Below are positions 54,824-63,387 of a stretch of DNA of 64,000 nt, piece by piece. This stretch comes from Virgibacillus sp. SK37. Its GTDB lineage: Bacteria > Bacillota > Bacilli > Bacillales > Amphibacillaceae. Positions within the stretch are counted from its first letter, which is position 1. Every line of letters starts with the position of its first letter. The position numbers were made by a program, and so were the translations under genes. The stretch covers positions 1,907,911 to 1,971,910 of the forward strand of contig NZ_CP007161.1 in the NCBI RefSeq assembly GCF_000725285.1, given 5' to 3'. Below the pieces are notes generated by a model. That model worked only from the letters and a program-made list of their open reading frames with translations, was not told the DNA's origin and did not search any database.

Positions 54824-56170
54824 TTGATGATTCGCTGGATAATTATTTCTGTACTCACGATAGGGATAGCTGGGACTGCCTTTTGGGGTTATCAAGAGCA
54901 TCAGGAAAAAAACGCCATACTGATTCAGGCAGAGAACACGTACCAACGGTCCTTCCATGAACTTTCCTATCATATGGATCTTCTGAATGATAAAATAGGA
55001 ACAGCACTAGCAATGAATTCTAATAAGAGCTTATCACCACAACTAGTTGAAATATGGCGACTATCCTCAGAAGCCCTATCAAACGTTGGACAGCTTCCAC
55101 TTGGGCTGTTACCATTCAACAAAACTGAGGAATTTTTAGCTGATATAGGTGATTTCACCTACAAAACAGCAGTTAGGAATCTTGAAAAAGATCCGTTATC
55201 CGAAAAGGAAACCAAAGCATTACAAAATTTATACAAACAATCTGGTGACATACGTGATGAACTTCGCCAAGTACAACATGTAGTTTTGGATAATAACCTT
55301 CGCTGGATGGATGTTCAGCTGGCATTAGTAAATGCAGATGAACAGGCAGATAATACAATAATTGATGGTTTTAAGACAGTAGAAAAAACGGTTAAAGGTT
55401 TTTCGGAAAGCAATGTAGATTCTTCGATAATTGGAACATCCTCAAAAGAACATGAGTATCAAAATTTACAAGGGGATAAGCTTAATGAGCAAAATGCATT
55501 AATAAAGAGCAAGGATTATTTTAATGTAAATAATACAGAAGATATGAAAATAACAAAGAGCGGAAAAGGTGCTGACATACCTTTCTATAGTATCTCTTAC
55601 GAAAAAGGGAATACGAATGCCTATATGGATATGTCAGTACAGGGAGGACATCCGTTAACCCTCTTGGTGGAGAGGCCAATAGATGATAAGAAAATAAGCC
55701 TAAATGAAGGATTGAATAGGGCTGAAAAGTACTTGAAGGAAGCTGGTTTTGACGATATGGAGCTTTACCAGAGTAGCGAATATAATAATATTGGATTCTA
55801 TTCCTTTTTGTATACCGATAGCGGCGTCCGCGTATTTTCTGATGCTATAGAAGTGAAAATAGGTTTGGATAATGGAGATATTTTAGGGTTAACTGCAAGA
55901 AATTATTTTATGAACCATAAGGAAAGAGATATTCCTAAGCCATCAATATCTAAATCAGAGGCTAAAGAGATGGTAAATCCGAATGTAAAAATTCAAGAAG
56001 ATTTCCTTTCAATTATCGATAACGATCTGGGGGAAGAAGTATTAACTTATGAATTTTTAGGTGTAATGGGACAGGAGACCTATCGAATTTTTATTAACGC
56101 AATGGATGGTAAAGAAGAGAAGATAGAAAAATTAGATGGGACAGAAATAAACTACGCAGGAAGCTTTTAG
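54824..56170 (+). CDS. ypeB: YpeB, germination protein required with SleB
   Basis: A 448-residue protein with an N-terminal membrane helix (residues 3-20), a helical region to about 215 and C-terminal PepSY-type repeats (for example ISLNEGLNRAEKYLKEAGF and ISKSEAKEMV). YpeB and SleB stabilise each other in the spore. A terminator begins at its stop codon. Confidence 0.94.
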   Translation: MMIRWIIISVLTIGIAGTAFWGYQEHQEKNAILIQAENTYQRSFHELSYHMDLLNDKIGTALAMNSNKSLSPQLVEIWRLSSEALSNVGQLPLGLLPFNKTEEFLADIGDFTYKTAVRNLEKDPLSEKETKALQNLYKQSGDIRDELRQVQHVVLDNNLRWMDVQLALVNADEQADNTIIDGFKTVEKTVKGFSESNVDSSIIGTSSKEHEYQNLQGDKLNEQNALIKSKDYFNVNNTEDMKITKSGKGADIPFYSISYEKGNTNAYMDMSVQGGHPLTLLVERPIDDKKISLNEGLNRAEKYLKEAGFDDMELYQSSEYNNIGFYSFLYTDSGVRVFSDAIEVKIGLDNGDILGLTARNYFMNHKERDIPKPSISKSEAKEMVNPNVKIQEDFLSIIDNDLGEEVLTYEFLGVMGQETYRIFINAMDGKEEKIEKLDGTEINYAGSF

Positions 56171-56196
56171 GGAAAGACAAATGTCTTTCCCTTTTT
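56169..56196 (+). terminator. Intrinsic terminator of sleB-ypeB
   Basis: AGGGAAAGACA-AA-TGTCTTTCCCT, an 11-bp stem (the innermost pairs open) followed by T5. Confidence 0.8.
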
Positions 56197-56254
56197 AGAC
56201 TTTTCTGTAATAATTAAATTGGAAGAGATTTGCCGTAAGAAACGGGGGATAATT

Positions 56255-56915
56255 ATGATTATCGGAACATTACTGAATATAGAACATATCCAACCTGGTG
56301 AAAGGAAGCCTACTGAATACTACAGTAAAGTAATAGGAGATAATGAAGAGTTTCTATACATTGATTATCCAGTAAATAAAAAAACAAATAAAACTGCTTT
56401 TTTGCCAATTGGAGCTCTTCTCTCTATTACATATATAAATAAAGATGAAACAATATATTACTTTCAGTCAGCGCTTATAGATAGAGTGAAAATGAATGTA
56501 CCTGCTTTGGCAATTAAAAAACCAGACGAAAGTCACAAAAAAAATTCAACGCAGACAATTTGTCCGAATTGAAACGGCAATTGATATTGCCATCCATCCA
56601 TTAGACAACTCTTTTACAGCTTTTACAACAGTCACCAATGATATCAGTGGTGGAGGTATTTCAGTTATTCTACCGGATCATATTACATGGGACGCGGATA
56701 AAGAGGTAGATATATGGTTGGCTTTTGCTGAGCATACAGGAAAAATGCGATATCTCAACGTGAAGGCAAAGACAGTATTGGTTAAAAAAGAAAAAAGTAC
56801 TGTGAAGATAGGCTCATTTCAATTTACAACTATTAAAAAACATGATCAGCAGCACATTATTCGTTATTGTTTTGAAAAGCAGAGAGAACGTAGAAAGAAA
56901 GAAATGTCCGTTTAA
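56255..56915 (+). pseudogene. ypfA: ypfA (YcgR/PilZ-domain c-di-GMP receptor), frameshifted at an A8 run
   Basis: Two overlapping frames encode one protein. The first runs from ATG 56255 (GGGGGAT before it) to 56572 and covers the YcgR-N domain. The second, open to 56915, covers the PilZ domain with RRQFVR (RxxxR) and NDISGGGIS (D/NxSxxG), the c-di-GMP contact motifs. The join is at the A8 run near 56535-56545: removing one A gives SHKKIQRRQFVRIE, a smooth junction of about 219 residues, the length of B. subtilis YpfA (DgrA/MotI, a motility brake). The cause may be a real mutation, phase-variable slippage or a sequencing error. Confidence 0.8.
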
Positions 56916-57048
56916 TCTTTTCTTCATTCAAATAGACCATTTTTCTGTTGCTATGTTATTATTTATATTGGACTAAGTTGGGAGAGGTCTGACTATTATA
57001 AATTACTTCCAAAAGATACTATGGTTAATGAGGAAATGAGGTAGAAAC

Positions 57049-57723
57049 ATGTTAAAAAAAACGTTAGCAATTGCCATTGATGGACCAGCTGCAGCAGGGA
57101 AAAGTACAGTGGCAAAAATAGTAGCAGAAGAACTTTCTTGTATTTATATTGACACAGGAGCGATGTATCGGGCGCTAACTTTAAAGGCAATTGAAAATAA
57201 TACGGATATTAATGATGAGAAAAGTTTACTGAATCTGTTACTTCATACGGACATTGAATTGTTCCAAAGTGAACATGGCCAAATGGTTTATTTAAATGGC
57301 GAAGATGTCACAGCTGCTATTCGCAGTCAAAAGGTTACAAACTCGGTATCTTATGTAGCCAAACATCCTGCAATTAGACAGGAAATGGTAAATAGACAAA
57401 GACAGTTAGCTGAAAAGCGAAGTGTAGTTATGGACGGTAGAGATATTGGTACGCACGTTTTGCCTGATGCAGAAATTAAAATCTTTTTAATCGCAACGGT
57501 GGAAGAACGAGCAAAACGTCGTTACGAAGAAAATGTGTTAAAGGGACATGCCCCTTCTATGGAAGAATTAAAAAGGGAAATTGAAAAAAGAGATGGAATT
57601 GACTCTAAACGGGAAGCTGCCCCCCTTATAAAAGCAGATGATGCAATAGAAATAGATACAACTTCCTTATCCATTAAGGAAGTCGCTGAGCAAATAATGG
57701 AAGAGGTTATGAAAAAGCAATAA
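57049..57723 (+). CDS. cmk: Cytidylate kinase
   Basis: A 224-residue (d)CMP kinase. The P-loop is [44 protein letters not shown] and the lid RAKRRYEE follow in canonical order. It makes CDP for nucleic acid and lipid synthesis. plsC follows with a 62-base gap. Confidence 0.97.
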   Translation: MLKKTLAIAIDGPAAAGKSTVAKIVAEELSCIYIDTGAMYRALTLKAIENNTDINDEKSLLNLLLHTDIELFQSEHGQMVYLNGEDVTAAIRSQKVTNSVSYVAKHPAIRQEMVNRQRQLAEKRSVVMDGRDIGTHVLPDAEIKIFLIATVEERAKRRYEENVLKGHAPSMEELKREIEKRDGIDSKREAAPLIKADDAIEIDTTSLSIKEVAEQIMEEVMKKQ

Positions 57724-57785
57724 TTGATACTATTACAGAGATAGTTTTACTATAACTGTTATAATGGGTTACGGGGAGTTTTTTT

Positions 57786-58370
57786 ATGAACTTATACAAA
57801 ATTGCAAGAACAATAGTTGCTATTATTCTTTTCCCACTGTATAGAATTAAAGTTATTGGAAAAGAAAATGTACCAAAGCAAGGTCCTGTAATAATATGTT
57901 CCAATCACATATCCAATTTAGATCCTCCTGTAGTAGGGATTACTTCTCCCAGGGATATTTACTTCATGGCTAAAGGAGAATTGTTTGAAAAACCTATTTT
58001 AGGGAAATTATTATTAGGGATACATGCATTTCCGGTGAAAAGGGGTTTAAGTGACCGAAATGCTCTTAGGAAGGGTTTGAAAATTCTTGATAATCAAGAA
58101 ACTTTAGGTCTATTTCCCGAAGGTACAAGAAGTAAATCAGGAGAGTTGGGTAAACCTCTAGCTGGAGCAGGCTTTTTTGCACTAAGATCGCAAGCAGTAA
58201 TCATTCCATGTGCAATTATTGGTCCATATAAACCTTTTAAAAGACTAAAAGTAGTATATGGCCCCCCTGTGGATATGGAGCACTACAGGCAATCAAAAGC
58301 ATCTGCAAAGGAAGCTGCCGATGGAATAATGGAAGATATCAGGAAACTGATGGAATCTCACCAAAAATGA
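57786..58370 (+). CDS. plsC: 1-acyl-sn-glycerol-3-phosphate acyltransferase
   Basis: A 194-residue acyltransferase of phosphatidic acid synthesis. Motif I is NHISNLDPP (HX4D), motif II includes FMAKGELFEKPILG, motif III is LFPEGTRSKSG, and motif IV is IIPCAIIG. One N-terminal hydrophobic segment puts it at the membrane. The cmk-plsC-rpsA order is common in bacilli outside B. subtilis 168. Confidence 0.94.
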   Translation: MNLYKIARTIVAIILFPLYRIKVIGKENVPKQGPVIICSNHISNLDPPVVGITSPRDIYFMAKGELFEKPILGKLLLGIHAFPVKRGLSDRNALRKGLKILDNQETLGLFPEGTRSKSGELGKPLAGAGFFALRSQAVIIPCAIIGPYKPFKRLKVVYGPPVDMEHYRQSKASAKEAADGIMEDIRKLMESHQK

Positions 58371-58511
58371 TTTGCTTTACTTGACAATTAATTATAATTA
58401 TTAGAAATTATAAAAAAGACGATAACAACATTTACCTGAAATTATAGAATGAATTTACAGGTTGTTCATTGTAGTTATGCAGTTTTAATTGTAATTAGGA
58501 GGGCTAAGAAT

Positions 58512-59648
58512 ATGAGTGAACAAAAGAATGAATTAACAGAAGTACAAGAAGGAGAAACGTTGACAGGAACTGTAATTAAAGTGGAGGACAAGCAGGTGCT
58601 TGTTGACATAGGCTATAAAACCGAAGGAATTGTTCCAATTAGCGAACTATCAAACCTTCATGTGGAGACTGCAGGCGATGTTGTTCAGGAAGGTGATCAA
58701 CTTACACTTATGGTAAAAAAGGTAAACGATGAAGATGATGAAGTTGTTTTATCAAAGAAAGCAGTTGAAGCTGATAAAGCTTGGGAAGAGCTAGAACGCA
58801 AATACGCCAATAATGAAAAATTTGAAACAGAAGTAAAAGAGGTAGTAAAAGGCGGCTTAGTTGTTGATGTAGGAGTACGCGGCTTCATTCCTGCTTCTTT
58901 AGTTGAAACCTATTTCGTGGAAGATTTTTCTGATTATCTAAATAAAACACTTGAGGTTAAAGTAGCGGATTTGGATAGAGAACAAAATCGTGTAATCCTT
59001 TCTCATCGTGCCATCGCAGAAGAAGAAAAAGAAGAAAAGAAAAATGAAATCTTGAATAACTTAGAAGAAGGTCAAGTGCTGGATGGTACTGTGCAACGTA
59101 TTACAAGTTTTGGTGTATTTGTAGATCTTGGTGGGGTTGATGGTCTTGTACACATTTCCCAATTAGCTCATGAGCATGTCGAAAATGCCTCTGATGTTGT
59201 ATCAGAAGGAGATAAAATAAGTGTAGAAGTGTTGTCTGTTGATCGTGATAATGAACGCATTTCACTATCCCATAAGAATACCATTCCTGGGCCATGGTCT
59301 GACATCGAGGAACGTATCCAGCGTGGGGACGTAGTAGAAGGTGTGGTACGTCGTCTTGTAAACTTTGGTGCATTTGTTGAAATACAGCCAGGTGTTGAGG
59401 GGCTAGTACACATTTCCCAGATTGCCAACCGTCATATTGGTACACCTCAGGAAGTCTTGGAGCCTGGGCAACAAGTTAGGGTGAAAGTTCTTGATGTTAA
59501 TGCAAAAGAAGAACGTATTTCTTTAAGTATTAAAGAATTAGAACAGGAGCAAGAAACAAAAGAATATAAACAATATGAAAAAGATGAAGACCAATCAGGT
59601 TTCCAACTTGGTGACTTCATCGGCGATAAATTAAATAAGTATAAATAA
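58512..59648 (+). CDS. rpsA: 30S ribosomal protein S1 homologue (YpfD)
   Basis: A 378-residue protein from ATG 58512 with AGGAGGG before it; the frame is open from 58449. Four S1 RNA-binding domains lie at about 13-83, 97-165, 186-254 and 271-341 (the last two contain GLVHISQLA and GLVHISQIA). Firmicute S1-like proteins are shorter than the six-domain E. coli S1, and the role in translation is less certain. A terminator follows. Confidence 0.93.
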   Translation: MSEQKNELTEVQEGETLTGTVIKVEDKQVLVDIGYKTEGIVPISELSNLHVETAGDVVQEGDQLTLMVKKVNDEDDEVVLSKKAVEADKAWEELERKYANNEKFETEVKEVVKGGLVVDVGVRGFIPASLVETYFVEDFSDYLNKTLEVKVADLDREQNRVILSHRAIAEEEKEEKKNEILNNLEEGQVLDGTVQRITSFGVFVDLGGVDGLVHISQLAHEHVENASDVVSEGDKISVEVLSVDRDNERISLSHKNTIPGPWSDIEERIQRGDVVEGVVRRLVNFGAFVEIQPGVEGLVHISQIANRHIGTPQEVLEPGQQVRVKVLDVNAKEERISLSIKELEQEQETKEYKQYEKDEDQSGFQLGDFIGDKLNKYK

Positions 59649-59682
59649 ACCACTTTTCTCAAGTTATTGAGTTGTGTTGATC

Positions 59683-59717
59683 AAAGACTGTCGAGTTTTC
59701 TCGACAGTCTTTTTATT
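59683..59717 (+). terminator. Intrinsic terminator of rpsA
   Basis: AAAGACTGTCGAG-TTTT-CTCGACAGTCTTT, a perfect 13-bp stem with a 4-base loop and T-rich tail. Repeat copy D begins within about seven bases. Confidence 0.92.
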
Positions 59718-59723
59718 TAGGTT

Positions 59724-60193
59724 TTAATATATATTGGGGTTATTCAATGATTCGGAAAATAGATACACTGCGACATAACTTGTGGAGAATGGAGTAATTA
59801 ATTTTACAGAGGAAGCACCCATTGATTTGCGTTTCAGGCGGACGCTTTCACACCTCCGGGTACAAGCGCGACATCTGTTCGTAACCTCACAGTGTCTTCT
59901 TTGCCGCCCGGCATGGCCTCAGCCGCTTCCTCCGCTACGCTCCGTCCAGGGTCTTCGACTCATGCTATTCCGGCAGGAGTCGCCGCCCTACACTCCAATC
60001 AATTCGTACACAGCTCATTCTGGGTGTATGCGAACTTAACTTTTCTTCTTAGATATTATAGTAAATAGTAGCGAAGCGGAATATTTCCCCGTAGCGGTGA
60101 TTTACGCAGTCTCTATATTCTTAGTTAGTTCGCAGTTCTCTCCAACTATGAATGAACAAAATACGATTGTCCCCCAACATTTGCAGTAGAACC
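59724..60193 (+). repeat. Mosaic intergenic repeat, copy D
   Basis: A 470-bp copy with left end, core module I on the plus strand (59817-60006, with an extra ~50-bp segment shared with copy C) and right end finishing in GCAGTAGAACC. Module II is reduced to a bare hairpin at 60061-60105. Left end AATGATTCGGAAAATAGATA matches copies B and C almost fully. Short frames such as 59782-60039 are not real genes. Confidence 0.87.
60061..60105. repeat. Empty form of repeat module II
   Basis: GTAAAT and ATTTAC close a 45-bp imperfect hairpin with GCGAAGCGGAA and CCCCGTAGCGGTG arms. Copy B has the same arms with about 90 bp of GC-rich DNA between them. Confidence 0.7.
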
Positions 60194-60315
60194 ATTATTT
60201 AGAAATTCATCCTCTGGTTGAGTAGAAGCTACCGGGAGGAGTAAATGCTGAACTGATTACTTAGAGGTATATTAAGAAATAAGAATAGTTATAATGCTAC
60301 TGGGAGGGGGTTGAG

Positions 60316-60912
60316 ATGAGTGGACTCTTATTTTTCTGGTTAAGCTGGATGTATTGGGTGTTTTTAACGTTCCTTATGCCAAAAAATAAATATCGAACAG
60401 GACTCTCCTGCTGGCTATTACTAACAATTATCACTTCAAACATATACTTTGGTTTTTCACGTATGACTCTTGCAGGTGTTGTATTTGTTTTGTTGACTGG
60501 TGGGATCATTTGGATGGTCAAATTAAAAAGAATCTTTTCTCATTCTTTAAATTCCTTCTTGGTAATGATTGCTTTTGCAACTTCTCACCTATGGGAAGCA
60601 AATTTACCAATTCTGTATTTACTCCCAATGTGTATATTTACTCCATTTGTTATAACATTAATAATTGCTTTTTTAACTAAACACATAACTAGTCAATTAA
60701 TCATCTGTATTGTAGGTATGACTTTTGGGGATTTTCTTTTTCAATATATTTTAATTGGGTATGGCTTACCTGTCGTTATTGGTGGAATGGCATTTTTGGA
60801 TGAAATGCTTGTAACCGTAGTATTAATATCATTTTTACACATACTAGTACGGATAAGAAACAAGACGGGTTCAATAATTAATTATCACTTAACGAGGTGG
60901 CAAAATGAATGA
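60316..60912 (+). CDS. yphA: YphA-like integral membrane protein
   Basis: A 198-residue membrane protein with about six hydrophobic segments and no soluble domain. It starts with GGGAGGGGG before its ATG. Length and place before the YIEGIA gene match B. subtilis YphA. It overlaps the next gene by eight bases, so the two are probably made together. Function unknown. Confidence 0.78.
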   Translation: MSGLLFFWLSWMYWVFLTFLMPKNKYRTGLSCWLLLTIITSNIYFGFSRMTLAGVVFVLLTGGIIWMVKLKRIFSHSLNSFLVMIAFATSHLWEANLPILYLLPMCIFTPFVITLIIAFLTKHITSQLIICIVGMTFGDFLFQYILIGYGLPVVIGGMAFLDEMLVTVVLISFLHILVRIRNKTGSIINYHLTRWQNE

Positions 60913-61798
60913 ATATACCTATCCAATTGTATTTGGAATTATGCTTGGGGTAATTGCAAGAATGATTATGTTACGTACAGATTATCGTCAATATCCTACT
61001 TATTTGCACGGTAAAGTTATACATGTTTCTTTGGGTTTTATTGCAGCATCACTTGGAGCAGTTGCTGTCCCGGCAATAATGGAACTTGAATTTACTGCAG
61101 TTACTTTTTTAACGCTTGCAGCTACTCAATTCAGAGAAGTAAGAAATATGGAAAGAAATACTTTGAATGAACTAGATCAGTTTGAATTGGTGCCCCGTGG
61201 CAAAACATATATAGAAGGGATTGCTATATCTTTTGAAGGCAGAAATTATCTTGTTATTTTTACTGCTTTAATAGGTACCTTGTTATATATATTGTTCAAT
61301 CTGTATGTTGCTATTATTGGTGGACTCATTGCTCTTATTTTAGGGAAAGGATTAATGAGTGGCTCCGTGATTAAGGATATTGTCAACATTAAGCATCACG
61401 ATCTTCATTTTGAAGGTGCCGGTCTTTATGTTGATAATATATACATTATGAACATTGGTTTAAAAGAGAGACAAGAAGAGATATTAAAGTATGGTATGGG
61501 CTTTGTTCTAACTCCTAAAAATTTAAATGTTATTACAACAATAGGTAACTTAGGTCAACGTCAGGCTATCTTGCATGATACATCAGTGTCCCTCGGTGTA
61601 TTTAGAGATTCTGGCACTCCTGCATTAACTCCCTTAATAAAAAGGGATTTGGATGATGGAAGAATTGGAGTGTTTATTCTTCCGCAACTAAAAGATGTTG
61701 AAAAGGCAATAAAAGTGATCGGATCTGTCCCTGTGCTTGAAAATGCCATACGAATGCCTTCTGAATCAAAACCGATCGCTAAGGAGGAATTCGAATGA
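60905..61798 (+). CDS. seaA: YIEGIA family membrane protein (YphB/SeaA), spore envelope assembly
   Basis: A 297-residue protein with an N-terminal hydrophobic region, the signature YIEGIA near residue 99, two more helices (about 115-155) and a soluble C-terminal half. B. subtilis YphB (SeaA) has been linked to spore envelope assembly. It overlaps the small downstream gene by four bases (ATGA). Confidence 0.85.
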   Translation: MNEYTYPIVFGIMLGVIARMIMLRTDYRQYPTYLHGKVIHVSLGFIAASLGAVAVPAIMELEFTAVTFLTLAATQFREVRNMERNTLNELDQFELVPRGKTYIEGIAISFEGRNYLVIFTALIGTLLYILFNLYVAIIGGLIALILGKGLMSGSVIKDIVNIKHHDLHFEGAGLYVDNIYIMNIGLKERQEEILKYGMGFVLTPKNLNVITTIGNLGQRQAILHDTSVSLGVFRDSGTPALTPLIKRDLDDGRIGVFILPQLKDVEKAIKVIGSVPVLENAIRMPSESKPIAKEEFE

Positions 61799-61980
61799 AG
61801 TTGGAAAAAGCAATTTTAGCGGTGGTTACGACAGATAAAACTAGAATATCGGGTGGGGCCCCCATCTTTATTTGTGATACTCGAGATGAGTCGGAAGCTC
61901 TTGCAGCAAATCTTGAAGCAATTACTGATGGTATTGCACATTCACTTAGTGATGACTTATTTATTATTGTAAAGCATTAA
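61795..61980 (+). CDS. Small partner protein of the YIEGIA gene
   Basis: A 61-residue soluble protein with AILAVVTTDKTRISGGAPIF at the start. It overlaps the YIEGIA gene by four bases. Small proteins of this kind always sit behind YIEGIA genes and are described as capping-complex subunits; this is recalled family knowledge, not tested here. AAGGAGG lies just before the ATG. Confidence 0.75.
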   Translation: MKLEKAILAVVTTDKTRISGGAPIFICDTRDESEALAANLEAITDGIAHSLSDDLFIIVKH

Positions 61981-62062
61981 AAAGAATTGTTAATACGTGC
62001 TACTTTTGCTAAAATATATAAAGTTAGGCAAATAGAACGTATAGAGAAAGGATGTTCCTTTC

Positions 62063-63373
62063 ATGAGGAAATCTGTAGTAGCAATTGTAGGTAGACCGAA
62101 TGTAGGCAAATCAACCATTTTTAATAGATTAGTTGGTGAAAGAATTTCTATTGTAGAAGATATACCTGGAGTGACTAGGGATCGTATATACGCCCAAGCT
62201 GAGTGGCTGACAACCACATTTAGTCTGATTGATACAGGTGGTATTGAAATTGGTGATGAGCCACTTCTTGTTCAAATGCGTCACCAAGCAGAAATTGCCA
62301 TTGATGAAGCGGATGTAATCATTTTCTTGGTTAATGGAAGAGAAGGTATTACTGCAGCCGATGAGGAAGTAGCCAAACTACTTTATAAGTCAAATAAGCC
62401 CATAGTGCTCGGTGTAAACAAAATTGACAATCCGGAGATGCGGGAAAATATCTATGAATATTATTCACTTGGCTTCGGAGAACCCTTCCCTATCTCAGGT
62501 TCGCACGGTTTAGGACTGGGTGACTTGCTTGATGAAGTAGTAGGTCACTTTCCTGAAAAGGTGGAAGAGGCTAAAGATGAGGAAACCATTTATTTCAGTT
62601 TAATTGGCAGACCCAACGTTGGGAAATCTTCATTGGTCAATGCCATGTTAAATGAAGAACGCGTAATTGTTAGTGAAATTGAAGGAACCACAAGAGATGC
62701 TATTGACACCCACTTACATAGGGATGATCAGGATTTTGTTATAATTGATACCGCTGGTATGCGTAAACGCGGGAAAGTCTACGAGACGACAGAAAAGTAT
62801 AGCGTACTTCGCGCCTTAAAAGCGATAGAGCGATCAGATGTAGTTCTTGTGTTATTGGATGCAGAAACGGGTATAAGAGAGCAGGATAAGAAAATTGCTG
62901 GTTATGCGCATGATGCGGGAAGAGCAATTGTTATAGTTATAAATAAGTGGGATACGATAGAGACGGATGATAAAACAATGAAAGAGTTTGAAGCGAATGT
63001 TAGAGCTCATTTTCAGTATCTTGATTATGCTCCAATCGTATTTCTATCCGCAAAAACTAAAAAAAGATTACACACATTGCTGCCTGCTATAAAGCTAGCT
63101 AGCGAAAACCATGCAAAACGTGTTCCGACAAATGTTTTAAATGATGTAATTATGGATGCACTAGCGATGAACCCGACACCTACGATGAAAGGTCAGAGAT
63201 TAAAAGTATTATATACTACCCAAGTTGCAGTAAAGCCACCAGGTTTCGTCGTATTTGTTAATGATCCGGAGCTTATGCACTTTTCTTATCAACGATTTTT
63301 AGAAAACAAAATAAGAGATGCATTTGGCTTTGTGGGAACACCCATAAAATTATTCCCAAGGAGAAGGCAATAA
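62063..63373 (+). CDS. der: GTPase Der (EngA/YphC), ribosome assembly
   Basis: A 436-residue tandem GTPase. The two G domains have GRPNVGKST and [10 protein letters not shown]-loops, DTGG and DTAGM switch II motifs, and NKID and NKWD. A KH-like domain ends the protein. It matures the 50S subunit and is essential in B. subtilis. gpsA follows after 14 bases. Confidence 0.97.
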   Translation: MRKSVVAIVGRPNVGKSTIFNRLVGERISIVEDIPGVTRDRIYAQAEWLTTTFSLIDTGGIEIGDEPLLVQMRHQAEIAIDEADVIIFLVNGREGITAADEEVAKLLYKSNKPIVLGVNKIDNPEMRENIYEYYSLGFGEPFPISGSHGLGLGDLLDEVVGHFPEKVEEAKDEETIYFSLIGRPNVGKSSLVNAMLNEERVIVSEIEGTTRDAIDTHLHRDDQDFVIIDTAGMRKRGKVYETTEKYSVLRALKAIERSDVVLVLLDAETGIREQDKKIAGYAHDAGRAIVIVINKWDTIETDDKTMKEFEANVRAHFQYLDYAPIVFLSAKTKKRLHTLLPAIKLASENHAKRVPTNVLNDVIMDALAMNPTPTMKGQRLKVLYTTQVAVKPPGFVVFVNDPELMHFSYQRFLENKIRDAFGFVGTPIKLFPRRRQ

Positions 63374-63387
63374 AGGAGGAGATCTTA

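Noticed and set aside
59782-60039. Open frame of 85 codons in repeat copy D
   Set aside because: Same repeat-derived sequence as copy B in a shifted frame; not a gene.
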